The notes: generated by a model from the letters alone, not told the origin. 64,000 nt of DNA from Cytobacillus gottheilii (GCF_001636345.1 NZ_KV440945.1:3615354-3679353); one strand, 5' to 3'. Shown: positions 16,818 through 26,542, numbered from the stretch's first letter. Made by a program: numbers and translations.

Positions 16818-17392
16818 TATTAATATATATAATTCATATTTGCAATACTTAAATTCTATAAATATTTCCGAAAAAAAGATACTCTAGATAATATTTATCT
16901 CTTATTTAACTCTTCTTTCTAAAAATAGGTTGAAGCAAGATATAATTGAATTGAAAAAAGCTGCCTTTTTGGCAGCTTTTTATAAAATAAACACCTATTA
17001 GTCGTTTTTTATAATTTTTCTCCATTTGATTCAATCACTTCTTTATACCAATAAAAGCTTTTCTTCTTTGTTCGATTGAATGTTCCATTTCCTTCATTGC
17101 GGGATCTCACCCTTTGCTCTGCAGCCCGCAGGAGTCGAGGGCCCTCCGCTCCATTTCACTCAAGTAAATAAAATATATTTTAACATTATAAATAAAAAAC
17201 CGAATGATTAGAAAGATTACCTTCCTAACCATTCGGTTCAATAAGAGTGTTAAATACTTATGTCCAAACCACTTGAACATAAGCATCCTAAAGCACTAGT
17301 GAAAGCATCGTAATTTCATCCAATTTCTCAGGAATAATCAAAGTTCAATTTTAAAAGCATTCTAAATTGAATCAGCCGAGTCCCTTTTCATT
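16818..17392. other. Intergenic region with two terminators and a GC-rich repeat
   Basis: No gene is seen in these 575 bp. There is a terminator-like hairpin at 16954-16983 (AAAGCTGCC/GGCAGCTTT) and a second at 17195-17240. Between them, at about 17098-17155, is a GC-rich segment with GCAGCCCGCAGGAGTCGAG, unlike the AT-rich surroundings and probably a dispersed repeat remnant. Two terminators for one neighbouring gene suggest that a gene was lost here. Confidence 0.5.
17195..17240 (-). terminator. Terminator downstream of the YfmQ-like gene
   Basis: AACCGAATG and TTAG on one side pair with CTAA and CATTCGGTT on the other, with runs of A on the left giving U on the leftward transcript. It lies about 150 bp beyond the stop at 17393. 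Confidence 0.7.
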
Positions 17393-17833
17393 TTATTTAA
17401 TATCACTATTCTGTATTGAAAATGCTAGTAAATTACTAGAACTAATCCGGTATGGAATCACTTTCTTTTTGTATAACTTCACTACATCAATATGTTCCTT
17501 GTAACAATAAATAGTAAATTTCATATCATTCTTTTCGCTCTTTGTTTGAATAATAAACGGAATAATATGAGTCTTTGGATTTAAAAATGCCTCTTCACTG
17601 CCCGTAATCATAAAATACTTATTTAAAAACGTAGCTTTATTAAAACCATCTATAAACTCCAATTTCTCTCTCTCTTCTAATAACTTACCGTTGTATGTGA
17701 CATGAACATTGTTCGCACTTAACTTTGGCTGAAGCTCAAATTTGCTTAAGATCCATGCAACAAAAGCACTCGGAGGATTTGTTGCGAATTTAAGGATACC
17801 GGCAAGTATGATAGCCATTACATACCATGTCAT
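17393..17833 (-). CDS. YfmQ-like hypothetical protein
   Basis: The 146-residue protein has one N-terminal membrane segment (residues 1-30, starting MTWYVMAIILAGILKF) and a soluble domain containing FIDGFNKATFLNKYFMITGSE and FTIYCYKEHIDVVKLYKKK. Length and sequence resemble the B. subtilis YfmQ group, whose function is not known. It is a single-gene unit with a leftward terminator. The assignment is from memory of the family and is moderate. Confidence 0.6.
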   Translation of the reverse strand: MTWYVMAIILAGILKFATNPPSAFVAWILSKFELQPKLSANNVHVTYNGKLLEEREKLEFIDGFNKATFLNKYFMITGSEEAFLNPKTHIIPFIIQTKSEKNDMKFTIYCYKEHIDVVKLYKKKVIPYRISSSNLLAFSIQNSDIK

Positions 17834-18018
17834 TTATATCAGCCTCTTTTTCTTGATGTCTATAGTGAGATATGAATTTTTTTCATACTTATTATACCTC
17901 ATAAACTAAGTAATCCTAAACTTTAAGAACAAGCTTATATTTACACTTCACTCTATATTTGGGCAAATGTGGTAAAATAATGATAGCTATTCATTTTCCC
18001 AAAGGAAGGTTTACCAAA

Positions 18019-18828
18019 ATGATCTATTTAAAAAGCTTTAAACTTTCCCCTCATACAGCCAGGAATCCAAATGCCTATCCGTACAATGTGTTTAAAAAAA
18101 TAACTGGAGAAGTGTTTGTCTTTCATAATATTACAGTATTGTATGGCAGCAATGGTTCTGGTAAGTCTACACTCTTAAATTTAATGGCAAACAAGCTAAA
18201 TATTGCTGGAGCGGAAGATCTTACGAATAATGGTTACAATACATACCCCACAGATTATTTGATGGAATGTTCGCACAGCCTTGGCGAAGTGATGAGTGAC
18301 GGAGAGTCAAATCAAATACCGTCTAATAGCCAGTACATCAAAAGTGAAGATATTTTATATGAGATTAAGAAGATTCAGCAGGAAGCAGTTCTTAAGGAAG
18401 GTTACCTGTACCAGCACTCTAAATTGGGGTATACAAAGGAAAACTTGGAAAAGCTGAAAGACTCTTCAAAAATGTACAAAGAAATCGAGATTATGAAGTT
18501 TGCCAATGAGAAGTATTCTAACGGAGAGACATCCATGCAAATATTTGATGAGTATCTTACTCCTGATGGATTATATCTGCTCGATGAACCTGAAACATCT
18601 CTTTCGCCGACAAATCAAATTCTGTTAGCTGAAGAAATCAATAAACTGGCTAGATTTTTTAACTGCCAGTTTATTATAGCGACACATTCACCTTTTATGC
18701 TTGGAACACTAGATACTAAAATTTATAACCTTGACGCTCCGTTTTTAAGAACCTATAGATGGACGGAACTTGAAAATGTAAAGTATTTCTATGACTTTTT
18801 CAGAGACCGGAAAAGTGAATTTGAATAA
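18019..18828 (+). CDS. AAA-family ATPase (ABC-like, RecF/SMC-type fold)
   Basis: The 269-residue protein has Walker A LYGSNGSGKSTLLNL (about 46), a signature-like YSNGETSMQIFDEY, Walker B GLYLLDEPETSLSP and an H-loop IIATHSPFMLG. It resembles stand-alone ABC-type ATPases annotated as AAA_21 proteins, with no membrane partner here. I start at ATG 18019, nine bases after AAAGGAAGG; the frame extends upstream without a ribosome site. Roles in DNA handling or phage defence occur in relatives, but nothing nearby supports one. Confidence 0.75.
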   Translation: MIYLKSFKLSPHTARNPNAYPYNVFKKITGEVFVFHNITVLYGSNGSGKSTLLNLMANKLNIAGAEDLTNNGYNTYPTDYLMECSHSLGEVMSDGESNQIPSNSQYIKSEDILYEIKKIQQEAVLKEGYLYQHSKLGYTKENLEKLKDSSKMYKEIEIMKFANEKYSNGETSMQIFDEYLTPDGLYLLDEPETSLSPTNQILLAEEINKLARFFNCQFIIATHSPFMLGTLDTKIYNLDAPFLRTYRWTELENVKYFYDFFRDRKSEFE

Positions 18829-18931
18829 ATGATGGAAGTTGATTTATGTGCAATTTAATTGCATTTATGGTCTATTGTAAAATACCACCAATAAGTAATT
18901 GTTTTAAATTTGAATATATTAAGTAGTTCGC

Positions 18932-18978
18932 AAAAAAAGAGGAGAATACGTTTTGATAACGCCATCCTCCTCTTTTCG
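18932..18978. terminator. Terminator-like hairpin
   Basis: AAAAGAGGAG pairs with CTCCTCTTTT across a loop of about 20 bases, flanked by an A-run and TTTTCG. It lies between convergent genes ending at 18828 and 19033. Confidence 0.75.
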
Positions 18979-19032
18979 TGTAACATTCACTGCTTTTGCC
19001 CTAACTGCTGCGATAAATTCAATGTCTATCGA

Positions 19033-19245
19033 TCAAGTACAACCTTCACACTCATAATAGGTGTCTTTTAATTCAATCGCTTTTACTAATCTTCCTAATT
19101 TTATATCCTCAACATCAGTAAATTCCATATCCGCTATTCGCTCCACTGCTACATTTTTTGCATCAGCTTCATCCTTTGCTACTATGCTATGCTCCCTGGA
19201 AATACCGCTTGAGATTATTTCGTACTCAAATAAGAATCTTTGCAT
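19033..19245 (-). CDS. Small hypothetical acidic protein with C-terminal CxxC
   Basis: The 70-residue product begins MQRFLFEYEIISSG and ends YYECEGCT, with one CxxC that could bind metal or be redox active. The ATG follows GGGAGG at good spacing, which supports a real gene. The central part (VAKDEADAKNVAVERIADMEFTDVEDIKL) is acidic and probably helical. I do not recognise the family. Confidence 0.6.
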   Translation of the reverse strand: MQRFLFEYEIISSGISREHSIVAKDEADAKNVAVERIADMEFTDVEDIKLGRLVKAIELKDTYYECEGCT

Positions 19246-19456
19246 TTCATTTAACCTCCCTTATGTCAACTGAAGATTGTCCCGTTTAAAATGCCATTAA
19301 AGGGGATGCAATAATCTATCATTATGATATTTTTTAGAATATCATGGTTACATCATAAGAAGCCAAAAATCAGCTTAACTATCTTTCATTTCATCCAATA
19401 TAAAAAGTGATTTACGAATGCCATTTGAAATAGAAATCCGCACCACTTTTTATAGA

Positions 19457-19720
19457 TTATCGTTTTTTCCAAGCTGGATCTTTTAAATCTGAACCATTTG
19501 GGATCCTAACTGACCTTAAGTAGCTACAGTCACTCGCTCCAAATTTTATATAATTTCGTTGACCTTGCCTTAAGGATACTACGTTCGCGCCTCCTTCATA
19601 GTCTGGATCTTCAAATTGAATGTTATCATCTTCCCAATAGCAAATTTCACATACAGTAAACGTTCCTGGCGGTTCTTCATTTAATGTTTTATACCCACAA
19701 CATGGACAAGTAAATCTCAT
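19457..19720 (-). CDS. CPCC-family cysteine-rich protein
   Basis: The 87-residue protein begins MRFTCPCCGYKTLNEEPPG and continues TFTVCEICYWEDDNIQFEDP, the CPCC domain with a CPxC pair and a CxxC pair that together probably bind zinc. It then has the conserved GGANVVSLRQGQRNYIKFGA. CPCC proteins occur alone or as putative immunity proteins in toxin loci; no toxin is seen here. A close paralogue at 60565 has lost one of these Cys residues. A GAGGTGAG site precedes the ATG. Confidence 0.82.
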   Translation of the reverse strand: MRFTCPCCGYKTLNEEPPGTFTVCEICYWEDDNIQFEDPDYEGGANVVSLRQGQRNYIKFGASDCSYLRSVRIPNGSDLKDPAWKKR

Positions 19721-19828
19721 TTTCTCACCTCATGATTAAAACGTCTTACTTCTTGACTATGTATATGCTGAAACAAAGAGGAAGTGAATGCTTCTTCCTA
19801 TCATTATTGAGAATTAACAACTGAAAAC

Positions 19829-19862
19829 AAAACAGAGTCAGCAGTAGTGCTGACTCTGTTTT
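19829..19862. terminator. Perfect bidirectional terminator hairpin
   Basis: AAACAGAGTCAGCA-GTAG-TGCTGACTCTGTTTT is a 14-bp perfect stem with a 4-base loop. It probably ends the leftward SET-domain transcript, about 200 bp beyond its stop. Confidence 0.85.
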
Positions 19863-20059
19863 CGTATGACAGTGACCTCGTTTACCCACGATACTTTTGG
19901 AAAATATGCAGCAAGTTGTTACATATTTATGTCCTGCTCTTTATCGACTTACTCAATCATTCAAGAACCTCATCCGATTGCATTTACCATATTATTTTTA
20001 ATCAGCCTAAGCAAGATTATTGTTTTAAGAGGCAATGATTTATTCACTTACCTATTCTT

Positions 20060-20437
20060 TTAATCCTGATTAAACCAAAGTGGATCTTTGTCATCCACAT
20101 CGCCATTATAATTGATTAGAATTTCGTCGCCTTTTTTAATATCTGTGTAAGCATAGAAATCAAATGTATGGCCTTCAAAATTAATTTCATAAAAGGTATT
20201 AGGTTCATAAGAATGGTTAAATAACATTCCATAACCTAGAAGGATAGCTGAATGGTTTTTCCCATATTCAAAAGCGTAATCAGCGAGTAATGTTTTCTCG
20301 ATATGCTGGTGCTGGTCATTCGGATAAGCAATAACAGGTGCTGCATGTAAAAGCTCACCTTTTTGAATGTCACGTGTAGCAAATACCCCTCTATTGAATT
20401 CCCCATCACTAAGTGGAGATGTTTTAATTTCAATCAT
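20060..20437 (-). CDS. SET-domain protein (putative protein-lysine methyltransferase)
   Basis: The 125-residue protein is a minimal SET domain: RGVFATRDIQKGELL at the N-terminus, YGMLFNHSYEPNTFYEI (the NHS motif that binds S-adenosylmethionine) and YTDIKKGDEILINYNGD with the catalytic Tyr region. Bacterial SET proteins methylate lysines of unknown targets and are scattered in Bacillaceae. I use ATG 20437 behind AGGTGA; a GTG three codons earlier would overlap that site. It is a single gene with no obvious partner. Confidence 0.78.
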   Translation of the reverse strand: MIEIKTSPLSDGEFNRGVFATRDIQKGELLHAAPVIAYPNDQHQHIEKTLLADYAFEYGKNHSAILLGYGMLFNHSYEPNTFYEINFEGHTFDFYAYTDIKKGDEILINYNGDVDDKDPLWFNQD

Positions 20438-20713
20438 GTTGTTCACCTACTCGCATTTTAAGACTTGATCTTTCTATTTTAACATTAAATTCAAGATGGA
20501 ACTCTAAAAAGTTCCCTTTTAAAGCAAAACACTCAGTAGTTTTCTGCAAGGTGTAAACTTTTATCAAGAGTATTTTCAGTAAAATCTTATTCTTTGTCAC
20601 GATCACGGAAACTAAACTTGAGGTAGCGTAAAAATTGACACCATATTCGTCTTTGCATTTTTTTCTACAGATTGTCTAAACTATTGCTAGGACGAATTAA
20701 AGGAGAAATCAGC

Positions 20714-21196
20714 ATGTTTTCTACAGCTTTGGAAAATCTCGATCTTGGGGCAAAGGGGTTATGGTTTCCGATTATTATAAGCATAGCTCTATTTTTAACT
20801 CTTTGCTTCATTCCCAAACAGAAAATGAACATTGTAGAAATATATATCATTTTTTGTATCGTTGCGTTTTTTACATGGCTTTCAGATGGAATCGTTTTAA
20901 GAGTTTTCGACTTAATTGATTTAGGTGCCCCTGATAAACCCGGTTTAGGAGACATTTTATCTTATACATTCATTCCGCCATCCTTGGCATGCATATTTTT
21001 ATGCTTTTTAGACAGCAGAAACAAATGGATTTTAGTGGTTTTGTTCACTGCTATCTCCTTTGCTATTGAAGTAGGGATGGAGTTCACTGGTTATATGGAC
21101 ACTAAAAATTGGTTTAAATATGCAACACTGATTCTTTATCTGATTACTTTTGCTTTCTTATTGCCTCTTCAATTAAAAATCATTAGGCAGAGATGA
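20714..21196 (+). CDS. Hypothetical integral membrane protein
   Basis: The 160-residue product has about five hydrophobic segments and begins MFSTALENLDLGAKG. I start at ATG 20714 behind AAAGGAG; an upstream in-frame ATG (20672) lacks a ribosome site. The motif GAPDKPGLGDILSYTFIPPS between segments may face one side of the membrane. No family is recognised and no neighbour gives a hint. Confidence 0.6.
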   Translation: MFSTALENLDLGAKGLWFPIIISIALFLTLCFIPKQKMNIVEIYIIFCIVAFFTWLSDGIVLRVFDLIDLGAPDKPGLGDILSYTFIPPSLACIFLCFLDSRNKWILVVLFTAISFAIEVGMEFTGYMDTKNWFKYATLILYLITFAFLLPLQLKIIRQR

Positions 21197-21372
21197 TCAT
21201 TTTATGGTCATTTTTTTCTTGCTTAATGTTGTTTTTTAATCATAAAAATGAACACATCTACACCGTTTAAATCCTTTATTGATTAAAGTTTTAACTATTT
21301 ATTTTGAATAATATTCTTTCTTTTAATAAGGGAATACATAATTATTGAATGAAGTGTCCCACCTTTAGGTAT

Positions 21373-21918
21373 CTATAGAATTCGATCTAACAGATCTCCT
21401 AACTTTTCAGCCATTTCCTTCGGTGTATAAGGCATTCGATTTTTCAGCCACCACTCTACAACACCTACATATGCATTGGCAGCAAATTCGGCAACGATTT
21501 CTTCATTTTGGCCAATGTTTTTCCCTGATAATACATCCAACTCTTTTTTGAACTCTTTGATATTATGCTGAACAAAGCGGCTTCGAAAATATGGTGCCCC
21601 TTCACTTGCCAGCATGGTCGAAAAAAATAAATAATTGCTTTCAAGATATTCCATGCAGTGCACTGTTGATTCAATCCAATCGAGATCAGCTTCCAGTTCA
21701 CAGAGATTAGACATATGATTAATATGCCCTTCTATGACTTTATCCAGCAGATCATATTTATCCAGATAATGAAGATATACTGTTGCACGGTTAATGTCCG
21801 CCTTATCAGCTATATCCTGAATCGTAATGTAATCGAACTTTTTTTCTGCCATTAATTCAAGAAATGCCTTTTTGATTGCTTCTTGTGTTCTAGCAATTCT
21901 TCTATCTACTTTTGCCAT
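21373..21918 (-). CDS. TetR-family transcriptional regulator
   Basis: The 181-residue protein has an N-terminal TetR HTH (RTQEAIKKAFLELMAEKKFDYITIQDIADKA, NRATVYLHYLDKYDLLD) and a C-terminal TetR_C-type helical domain. This subgroup is typical of Bacillus regulators next to short-chain dehydrogenases. It is divergent from the SDR gene at 22106, with palindromes between them, and likely represses that gene and possibly the downstream aldo/keto reductase. Confidence 0.85.
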   Translation of the reverse strand: MAKVDRRIARTQEAIKKAFLELMAEKKFDYITIQDIADKADINRATVYLHYLDKYDLLDKVIEGHINHMSNLCELEADLDWIESTVHCMEYLESNYLFFSTMLASEGAPYFRSRFVQHNIKEFKKELDVLSGKNIGQNEEIVAEFAANAYVGVVEWWLKNRMPYTPKEMAEKLGDLLDRIL

Positions 21919-21965
21919 GTTTAAAGATGCCCCCCATTAATTAAAAAACGACAATTTTAACTCAT

Positions 21966-22017
21966 CTGTTGTGTATACGACAGATTAAAGAAAATTAACG
22001 ATTTATAAGTATCGTTA
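21966..22017. promoter_or_regulatory. Candidate TetR operators in the divergent promoter
   Basis: Two palindromes lie between the TetR and SDR genes: CTGTTGTGTATACGACAG (21966-21983, two mismatches) and TAACGAT-N8-ATCGTTA (21996-22017, perfect arms). Either may bind the TetR protein. Confidence 0.55.
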
Positions 22018-22105
22018 TCTATATCCTTATATTATAAATTATTGACAGGTGTCGTAAAAACATCATTTGTAATTAAAATATTTTATTTGAAAGGGTGAAA
22101 GAAAC

Positions 22106-22852
22106 ATGGCAATTGAAAACAAAGTTGTTATTATTACAGGCGCAAGTTCAGGCATTGGAGAAGCCTCTGCTAAGCTGCTGGCTGAGAAAGGTGCAAAAGT
22201 TGTACTTGGGGCAAGACGAGAAGATCAGTTAGCAAAACTAGTAGAAGAAATTAAATCAAAAGGCGGTCAAGCCGTTTATCGTGTTACAGATGTTGTGAAT
22301 CCAGAAGATAATCAGCAGCTTATTCAATTAGCACTAGACACATTTGGCGGAGTCGATGTTATCTTCTTAAACGCTGGAATCATGCCTAATTCACCGCTTT
22401 CTGAATTAAAGACAGATGAGTGGAACAAAATGATTGATGTTAATATAAAAGGTGTATTGAATGGGATTGCTGCCATATTGCCCGCCTTTACATCACAAAA
22501 GTCTGGGCACATCATTACGACGTCATCCGTCGCTGGCCTAAAAGCTTATCCAGGCGGTGCAGTATATGGAGCAACAAAGTGGGCGGTTAGGAATCTAATG
22601 GAGGTCTTGCGCATGGAATCTGCTCAGGAAGGCACGAATATCAGAACAGCTACGATCTATCCTGCAGCAATCAACACAGAACTGTTAGAAACGATTACTG
22701 ATAAAACAACTTCGGATGGAATGACCGCTTTATATGAACAATATGGAATTACTGCCGACCGAGTTGCCAATGTAGTAGCATTTGCAATAGATCAGCCAGA
22801 AGATACAAACATTAATGAATTTACCATTGGACCAACAAGCCAACCTTGGTAA
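22106..22852 (+). CDS. Short-chain dehydrogenase/reductase
   Basis: The 248-residue classical SDR has the NADP-binding TGASSGIGEASAKLL, NAGIMPNS, catalytic Ser in ITTSSVAGLKAYP and YGATKWAVRNL (Tyr-x-x-x-Lys). The Arg pair after the cofactor motif (GARRED) suggests NADPH. It resembles NADP-dependent 3-hydroxy acid or serine dehydrogenases of the YdfG type. It is controlled by the divergent TetR gene. The aldo/keto reductase follows after a terminator-like hairpin, so the two are probably separate units with related roles. Confidence 0.85.
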   Translation: MAIENKVVIITGASSGIGEASAKLLAEKGAKVVLGARREDQLAKLVEEIKSKGGQAVYRVTDVVNPEDNQQLIQLALDTFGGVDVIFLNAGIMPNSPLSELKTDEWNKMIDVNIKGVLNGIAAILPAFTSQKSGHIITTSSVAGLKAYPGGAVYGATKWAVRNLMEVLRMESAQEGTNIRTATIYPAAINTELLETITDKTTSDGMTALYEQYGITADRVANVVAFAIDQPEDTNINEFTIGPTSQPW

Positions 22853-22887
22853 TATCATCATAACATTTAGATACATGCTTAAATTAG

Positions 22888-22922
22888 GACTATCAGAGTG
22901 AAGCTTTGATAGTCTTTTCTTT
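22888..22922 (+). terminator. Intrinsic terminator after the SDR gene
   Basis: GACTATCA pairs with TGATAGTC across an 11-base loop and is followed by TTTTCTTTTG. Confidence 0.75.
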
Positions 22923-23047
22923 TGCTCACAATTCGGATAATTTTCAGAAATCCAAACACCGAAACAGAATTTGCCGTTTTATACGCTCTTTTTCCAGGGT
23001 ATAGTCCCAATGACACCGCAATCCATTATAAATGAGGAGGAATGGTG

Positions 23048-24127
23048 ATGGATTATAATCTATTCGGTCATTCAGGTTTAAGAGTTTCAAAATATGCTTT
23101 AGGAACGATCCCCTTCAGCGGGACAAACGGATTTGAAAAAGCGGCTGATATGGATCAGGAAACAGCCAATTATATGGTAGATTACGCGCTAGATCAAGGC
23201 ATAAATCATTTTGACACCGCAAACCTTTATGCAAAAGGCGATTCAGAGATTGTCTTAGGAAAAGCCATTAAGGATAAGCGCCATAAGTTAGTCATCAGCA
23301 GTAAAACAGGTTTTCAGATAAACGATCAGCCAAATGATATTGGTGCAACCAGAAGCCAGATTGAAGCGTCCATTGATGCATCCTTAAAAAGGCTCGGTAC
23401 AGACTTCATTGATTTATACTATGTTCATTTCTGGGATGGACAAGTACCCGTTTCCGAAACGATCCAAGTGATGAATGATCTGATTAAAAAAGGAAAAATC
23501 CGCTATTGGGGAGTGTCCAATTACAGCGGCTGGGCTCTTGCGAAAACACATACAATGGCAGTGGAAAACAAGCTGATCCCGCCAATTTCCCAGCAAATCT
23601 ATTATACGCCGGAGGCACGAGAAGCAGAGTATGAACTTCTGCCGGCAGGCAAAGAACTCGGCATGGCAAACAGCATTTGGTCTCCACTTGGCTCAGGGCT
23701 TCTCACCGGAAAAATTACGAGAACTAAGAGAGCCGAACCAGGAACACGGCAAGGTGAAGGCTGGCAGGAACCATATATTAAAGATCTCGATTTATTTTAC
23801 GATCTGGTCGATGCCCTGCAAGATGTAGCGTCCAAACACAATGCAACCGTTCCGCAAGTTGTTTTGGCATGGCTCCGCGATCGCCCAAATGTCGATTCTG
23901 TTGTAATTGCTGCCAGAAACAAAGAACAGCTGCATGAAAACATTGCATCGTATAATGTTAAGCTAACAGATGATGATTTCAGACAAATTAATGACTTAAC
24001 AGCACTTGAACCGCTCTACCCGCTCTGGCATCGCGTGATGAACACAGCTGATCGTGCTTCCAATGCAGAGAAAGTGTACTTCGAGGATTACCATAAATTA
24101 ATGGAAAGCAAAAAGCGAGATCTATAA
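23048..24127 (+). CDS. Aldo/keto reductase
   Basis: The 359-residue TIM-barrel reductase has HFDTANLYAKGDSEIVLGKAI (catalytic Asp and Tyr), KLVISSKTGF (catalytic Lys), DLYYVHFWD (catalytic His) and the cofactor segment VVIAARNKEQL. It belongs to the YajO/Tas-like group that reduces aldehydes with NADPH. I use ATG 23048, seven bases after GAGGAGG; the ATG two codons earlier is too close. A strong terminator follows. Together with the SDR upstream it suggests carbonyl detoxification. Confidence 0.85.
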   Translation: MDYNLFGHSGLRVSKYALGTIPFSGTNGFEKAADMDQETANYMVDYALDQGINHFDTANLYAKGDSEIVLGKAIKDKRHKLVISSKTGFQINDQPNDIGATRSQIEASIDASLKRLGTDFIDLYYVHFWDGQVPVSETIQVMNDLIKKGKIRYWGVSNYSGWALAKTHTMAVENKLIPPISQQIYYTPEAREAEYELLPAGKELGMANSIWSPLGSGLLTGKITRTKRAEPGTRQGEGWQEPYIKDLDLFYDLVDALQDVASKHNATVPQVVLAWLRDRPNVDSVVIAARNKEQLHENIASYNVKLTDDDFRQINDLTALEPLYPLWHRVMNTADRASNAEKVYFEDYHKLMESKKRDL

Positions 24128-24134
24128 GAATAAA

Positions 24135-24181
24135 GACAAAAAGACGAACGATCATTGAATAGATCGCTCGTCTTTTTGCCT
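24135..24181. terminator. Bidirectional terminator
   Basis: AAAAAGACGA and CGATC pair with GATCG and TCGTCTTTTT around a short loop, between convergent genes at 24127 (+) and 24192 (-). Confidence 0.88.
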
Positions 24182-24191
24182 TTAATAGGGG

Positions 24192-24683
24192 TTAACCTCT
24201 TACGTCTCTTTCATATTGAACGTCGTAAACATAATCAATGAAGCTCTTAAATTGGTCATCATAAATAAACTTAAAAGACCATTTCATTAGGTTTGTTAAT
24301 ATTTTATAGTACCAATTTGAAGGAAGAAGGGTAACTCTCACCTGAAGAATGGTTCCTTCATCAAACTCCTTCAATGTATATTCAGTCCTGCTGATTCCTT
24401 CTTTCGTATCCGTTTCAACAGCTACCTTATATGGGGGGGTGTATTTTGTATAGGTGGCTTTTGCTTCAAGTACCTTTTTTTCAAATTTTTGTCTTGAAAT
24501 ATAAGTAGAGCCTACTTTGATCTCATCTTTTGGAACTTCTGAAATATTTTCAATGATAAGTGAATTCCACTTTAAAACATGCTCATCATCATTTAAACAT
24601 TCAAAAACTAACTGTATGTCCGCTTCAATTTCATTTTCGAATGTATAACACTCAATTTCTCTCACGTTCTTACTCCTAATCAT
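24192..24683 (-). CDS. SRPBCC-family (START/Bet v 1-like) protein
   Basis: The 163-residue product has the SRPBCC layout: YTFENEIEADIQLVFECLNDDEHVLKW at the N-terminus, a beta-rich middle with KVGSTYISRQKFEKKVLEAKATYT, and a long C-terminal helix. Such proteins bind hydrophobic ligands in an internal cavity. A second SRPBCC protein of similar length is at 30060. No enzyme motif is visible; function is unknown. Confidence 0.75.
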   Translation of the reverse strand: MIRSKNVREIECYTFENEIEADIQLVFECLNDDEHVLKWNSLIIENISEVPKDEIKVGSTYISRQKFEKKVLEAKATYTKYTPPYKVAVETDTKEGISRTEYTLKEFDEGTILQVRVTLLPSNWYYKILTNLMKWSFKFIYDDQFKSFIDYVYDVQYERDVRG

Positions 24684-24755
24684 AATAATATAAATAACAT
24701 TATCCTATAAATAACATAATCTACTGTTTTTAGGAAGTGGAAATAAGATGCAGTT

Positions 24756-25262
24756 CTATTCAATTTTACTCTGTTTTATAAACCCGATCACAATCGGAAT
24801 CATTGTACTCACTAGTACGACCGGCAAAAACCAAACTCCAAATCCATCGCTTTTCTCTAGTGCAATAGATGCGGATTCAAATAAAATAAAAGCAAAAATC
24901 ATAAAACAGATATTTTTAATTTGATTTAAAAGTTTCCGGCTTACCAGATAGAATGCTTTTGCATTGTTCTCGTTCAATCTTTCAGGATAATTATGAACCT
25001 CTGGAAATTTTTCCAGCACTTGCATCATAACACCCATAATCACACCAATTGCCGGTAAAATCAACAGTTCCATTTTTGAACCCCAGCGATCCACTTCCCC
25101 AACCGCGTTATAATGCGCCGGGACCCTGTCTGGAAGCTCATTCCAATGATAAATTAAAAAGATAATTGAACCTAAGAAGACAGTATATCCAATAATATCC
25201 CAAACCCATTCGCTCTTTGTTTTCGCTAATTTGATTTTTGGCCTTTTCCCCGAATTTAACAT
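24756..25262 (-). CDS. DUF1648 membrane protein
   Basis: The 168-residue protein has four hydrophobic segments and the DUF1648 signature YHWNELPDRVPAHYNAVGEVDRWGSK just after the first. DUF1648 proteins, including the SdpI-type immunity proteins, are membrane proteins of largely unknown function. It is leftward like its neighbours but not closely linked. The immunity link is by family only and not specific here. Confidence 0.8.
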   Translation of the reverse strand: MLNSGKRPKIKLAKTKSEWVWDIIGYTVFLGSIIFLIYHWNELPDRVPAHYNAVGEVDRWGSKMELLILPAIGVIMGVMMQVLEKFPEVHNYPERLNENNAKAFYLVSRKLLNQIKNICFMIFAFILFESASIALEKSDGFGVWFLPVVLVSTMIPIVIGFIKQSKIE

Positions 25263-25503
25263 TCTGATACCCCCCTATCAAAAACTTAATTATATCAGTT
25301 TATAATGGCATATAATTAATTACGTTTGAACTTTGAAAGGGTTTCATTTTTTGCTTACAGCATTCATTTATATAAAAAATTAGATGAAATGAATAATTAT
25401 CTTCTTTTACAAATTAACTTAATATTCCGTTGGTCTGTTATTATTAGGCTTTCCCTCTAAAAAAAGAGCCCTTCCGTTTGGAGGAGCTCAATATGTACAT
25501 TTT

Positions 25504-25686
25504 CTATTTCTTTCTAAAAATCTCTGTATTTTCAATACGAATCGAATCAACCTCTCCGCATTCTAAACAAAATGTATAGATTTTATTACCGCCACTCATA
25601 GACATTTTGCTGATTTTGATAGGCATATAATCTGTACCCTCTGCAAATTCAGTGCTGCCGCATTTTAGACACTCCTTATTCTCCAT
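25504..25686 (-). CDS. Small zinc-ribbon hypothetical protein
   Basis: The 60-residue product has two CxxC pairs, CLKCGS near the N-terminus and CLECGE at about residues 42-45, forming a probable zinc ribbon, with basic residues between. The second half reads YTFCLECGEVDSIRIENTEIF. A hairpin (GAGC...GCTC) lies downstream at about 25459-25490. Such proteins are common in Bacillus and uncharacterised. Confidence 0.65.
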   Translation of the reverse strand: MENKECLKCGSTEFAEGTDYMPIKISKMSMSGGNKIYTFCLECGEVDSIRIENTEIFRKK

Positions 25687-25847
25687 CTCCGTTTTCTTCT
25701 CCTCTCAATTAATAATGTTCTCTTTACTTTTTTATACGTTTCTATATTCAAAAAAGATTCATAAAAGAGAGGCTATTTGTGCTGCATATCAATCATACAT
25801 AAAAATAAATACCGGTTCTTAAAAGAATGTGTTTTGAATCGCTACCT

Positions 25848-26321
25848 TCAGTGCAACTGACCTTCCAACTTGGTTATCCACTTGTAGTATAACAGCAGTA
25901 TCAAGAAAAGAATGGGGTCAATTACAGCAGCGTGCCATAATGTCCACCAGCCGTAATTGAAATATCCCCATGGTTCAGGCAGTAATGTAATTGACTCATA
26001 AACCAATATCCCTACACTCCATATAACTATATATAAGAATTGTTTACTCCTTTTTTTTCGAAAAGGATACCAATTGAGAAACATCATATTAACTGGTGGA
26101 ATTAGAATTGTATGAGGAATAAGCCCTTTCCAATCAATTTCCTGATCAAAATACCAGTAGCCATGGTATTTAAATTCAACCATGATGTCAAAAGCCTGTT
26201 GAAACGCAATGGTAAATGCCCATATATGGACAATTTGATTAAGGGTTAGCCTCTTATTTGTTTTAAACGCTATAAAGTTAAATATAATAACTGAAGCTAT
26301 TAGTCCAATCATATTAAGCAA
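25848..26321 (-). CDS. CBO0543-family membrane protein
   Basis: The 157-residue protein has five predicted membrane segments and the aromatic motif GYWYFDQEIDWKGLIPHTILIPP, followed by FLNWYPF and WGYFNYGWWTLWHA. These features fit the CBO0543 family, which is widespread in spore-formers and has no known function. It is a single gene with no near partner. Confidence 0.72.
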   Translation of the reverse strand: MLNMIGLIASVIIFNFIAFKTNKRLTLNQIVHIWAFTIAFQQAFDIMVEFKYHGYWYFDQEIDWKGLIPHTILIPPVNMMFLNWYPFRKKRSKQFLYIVIWSVGILVYESITLLPEPWGYFNYGWWTLWHAAVIDPILFLILLLYYKWITKLEGQLH

Positions 26322-26542
26322 TCCTTTTTTTCTTAGAATAACCCACTTTCCAAGTTAATTATTCGTTGTTTTTTAATTATATTTTCGCTTAACCTAAATG
26401 GCAGCTGGATAGTTGAATAATAATGTTTCCAATTTTCCCAATCTCCCCATTGTGCAAATTATCTGCTGCATATTAAATTCCAATACCAGGTAATTACTGT
26501 GCCTAGGATGTTAACTTAAAAACCTTTACAGAAGCATCAGCA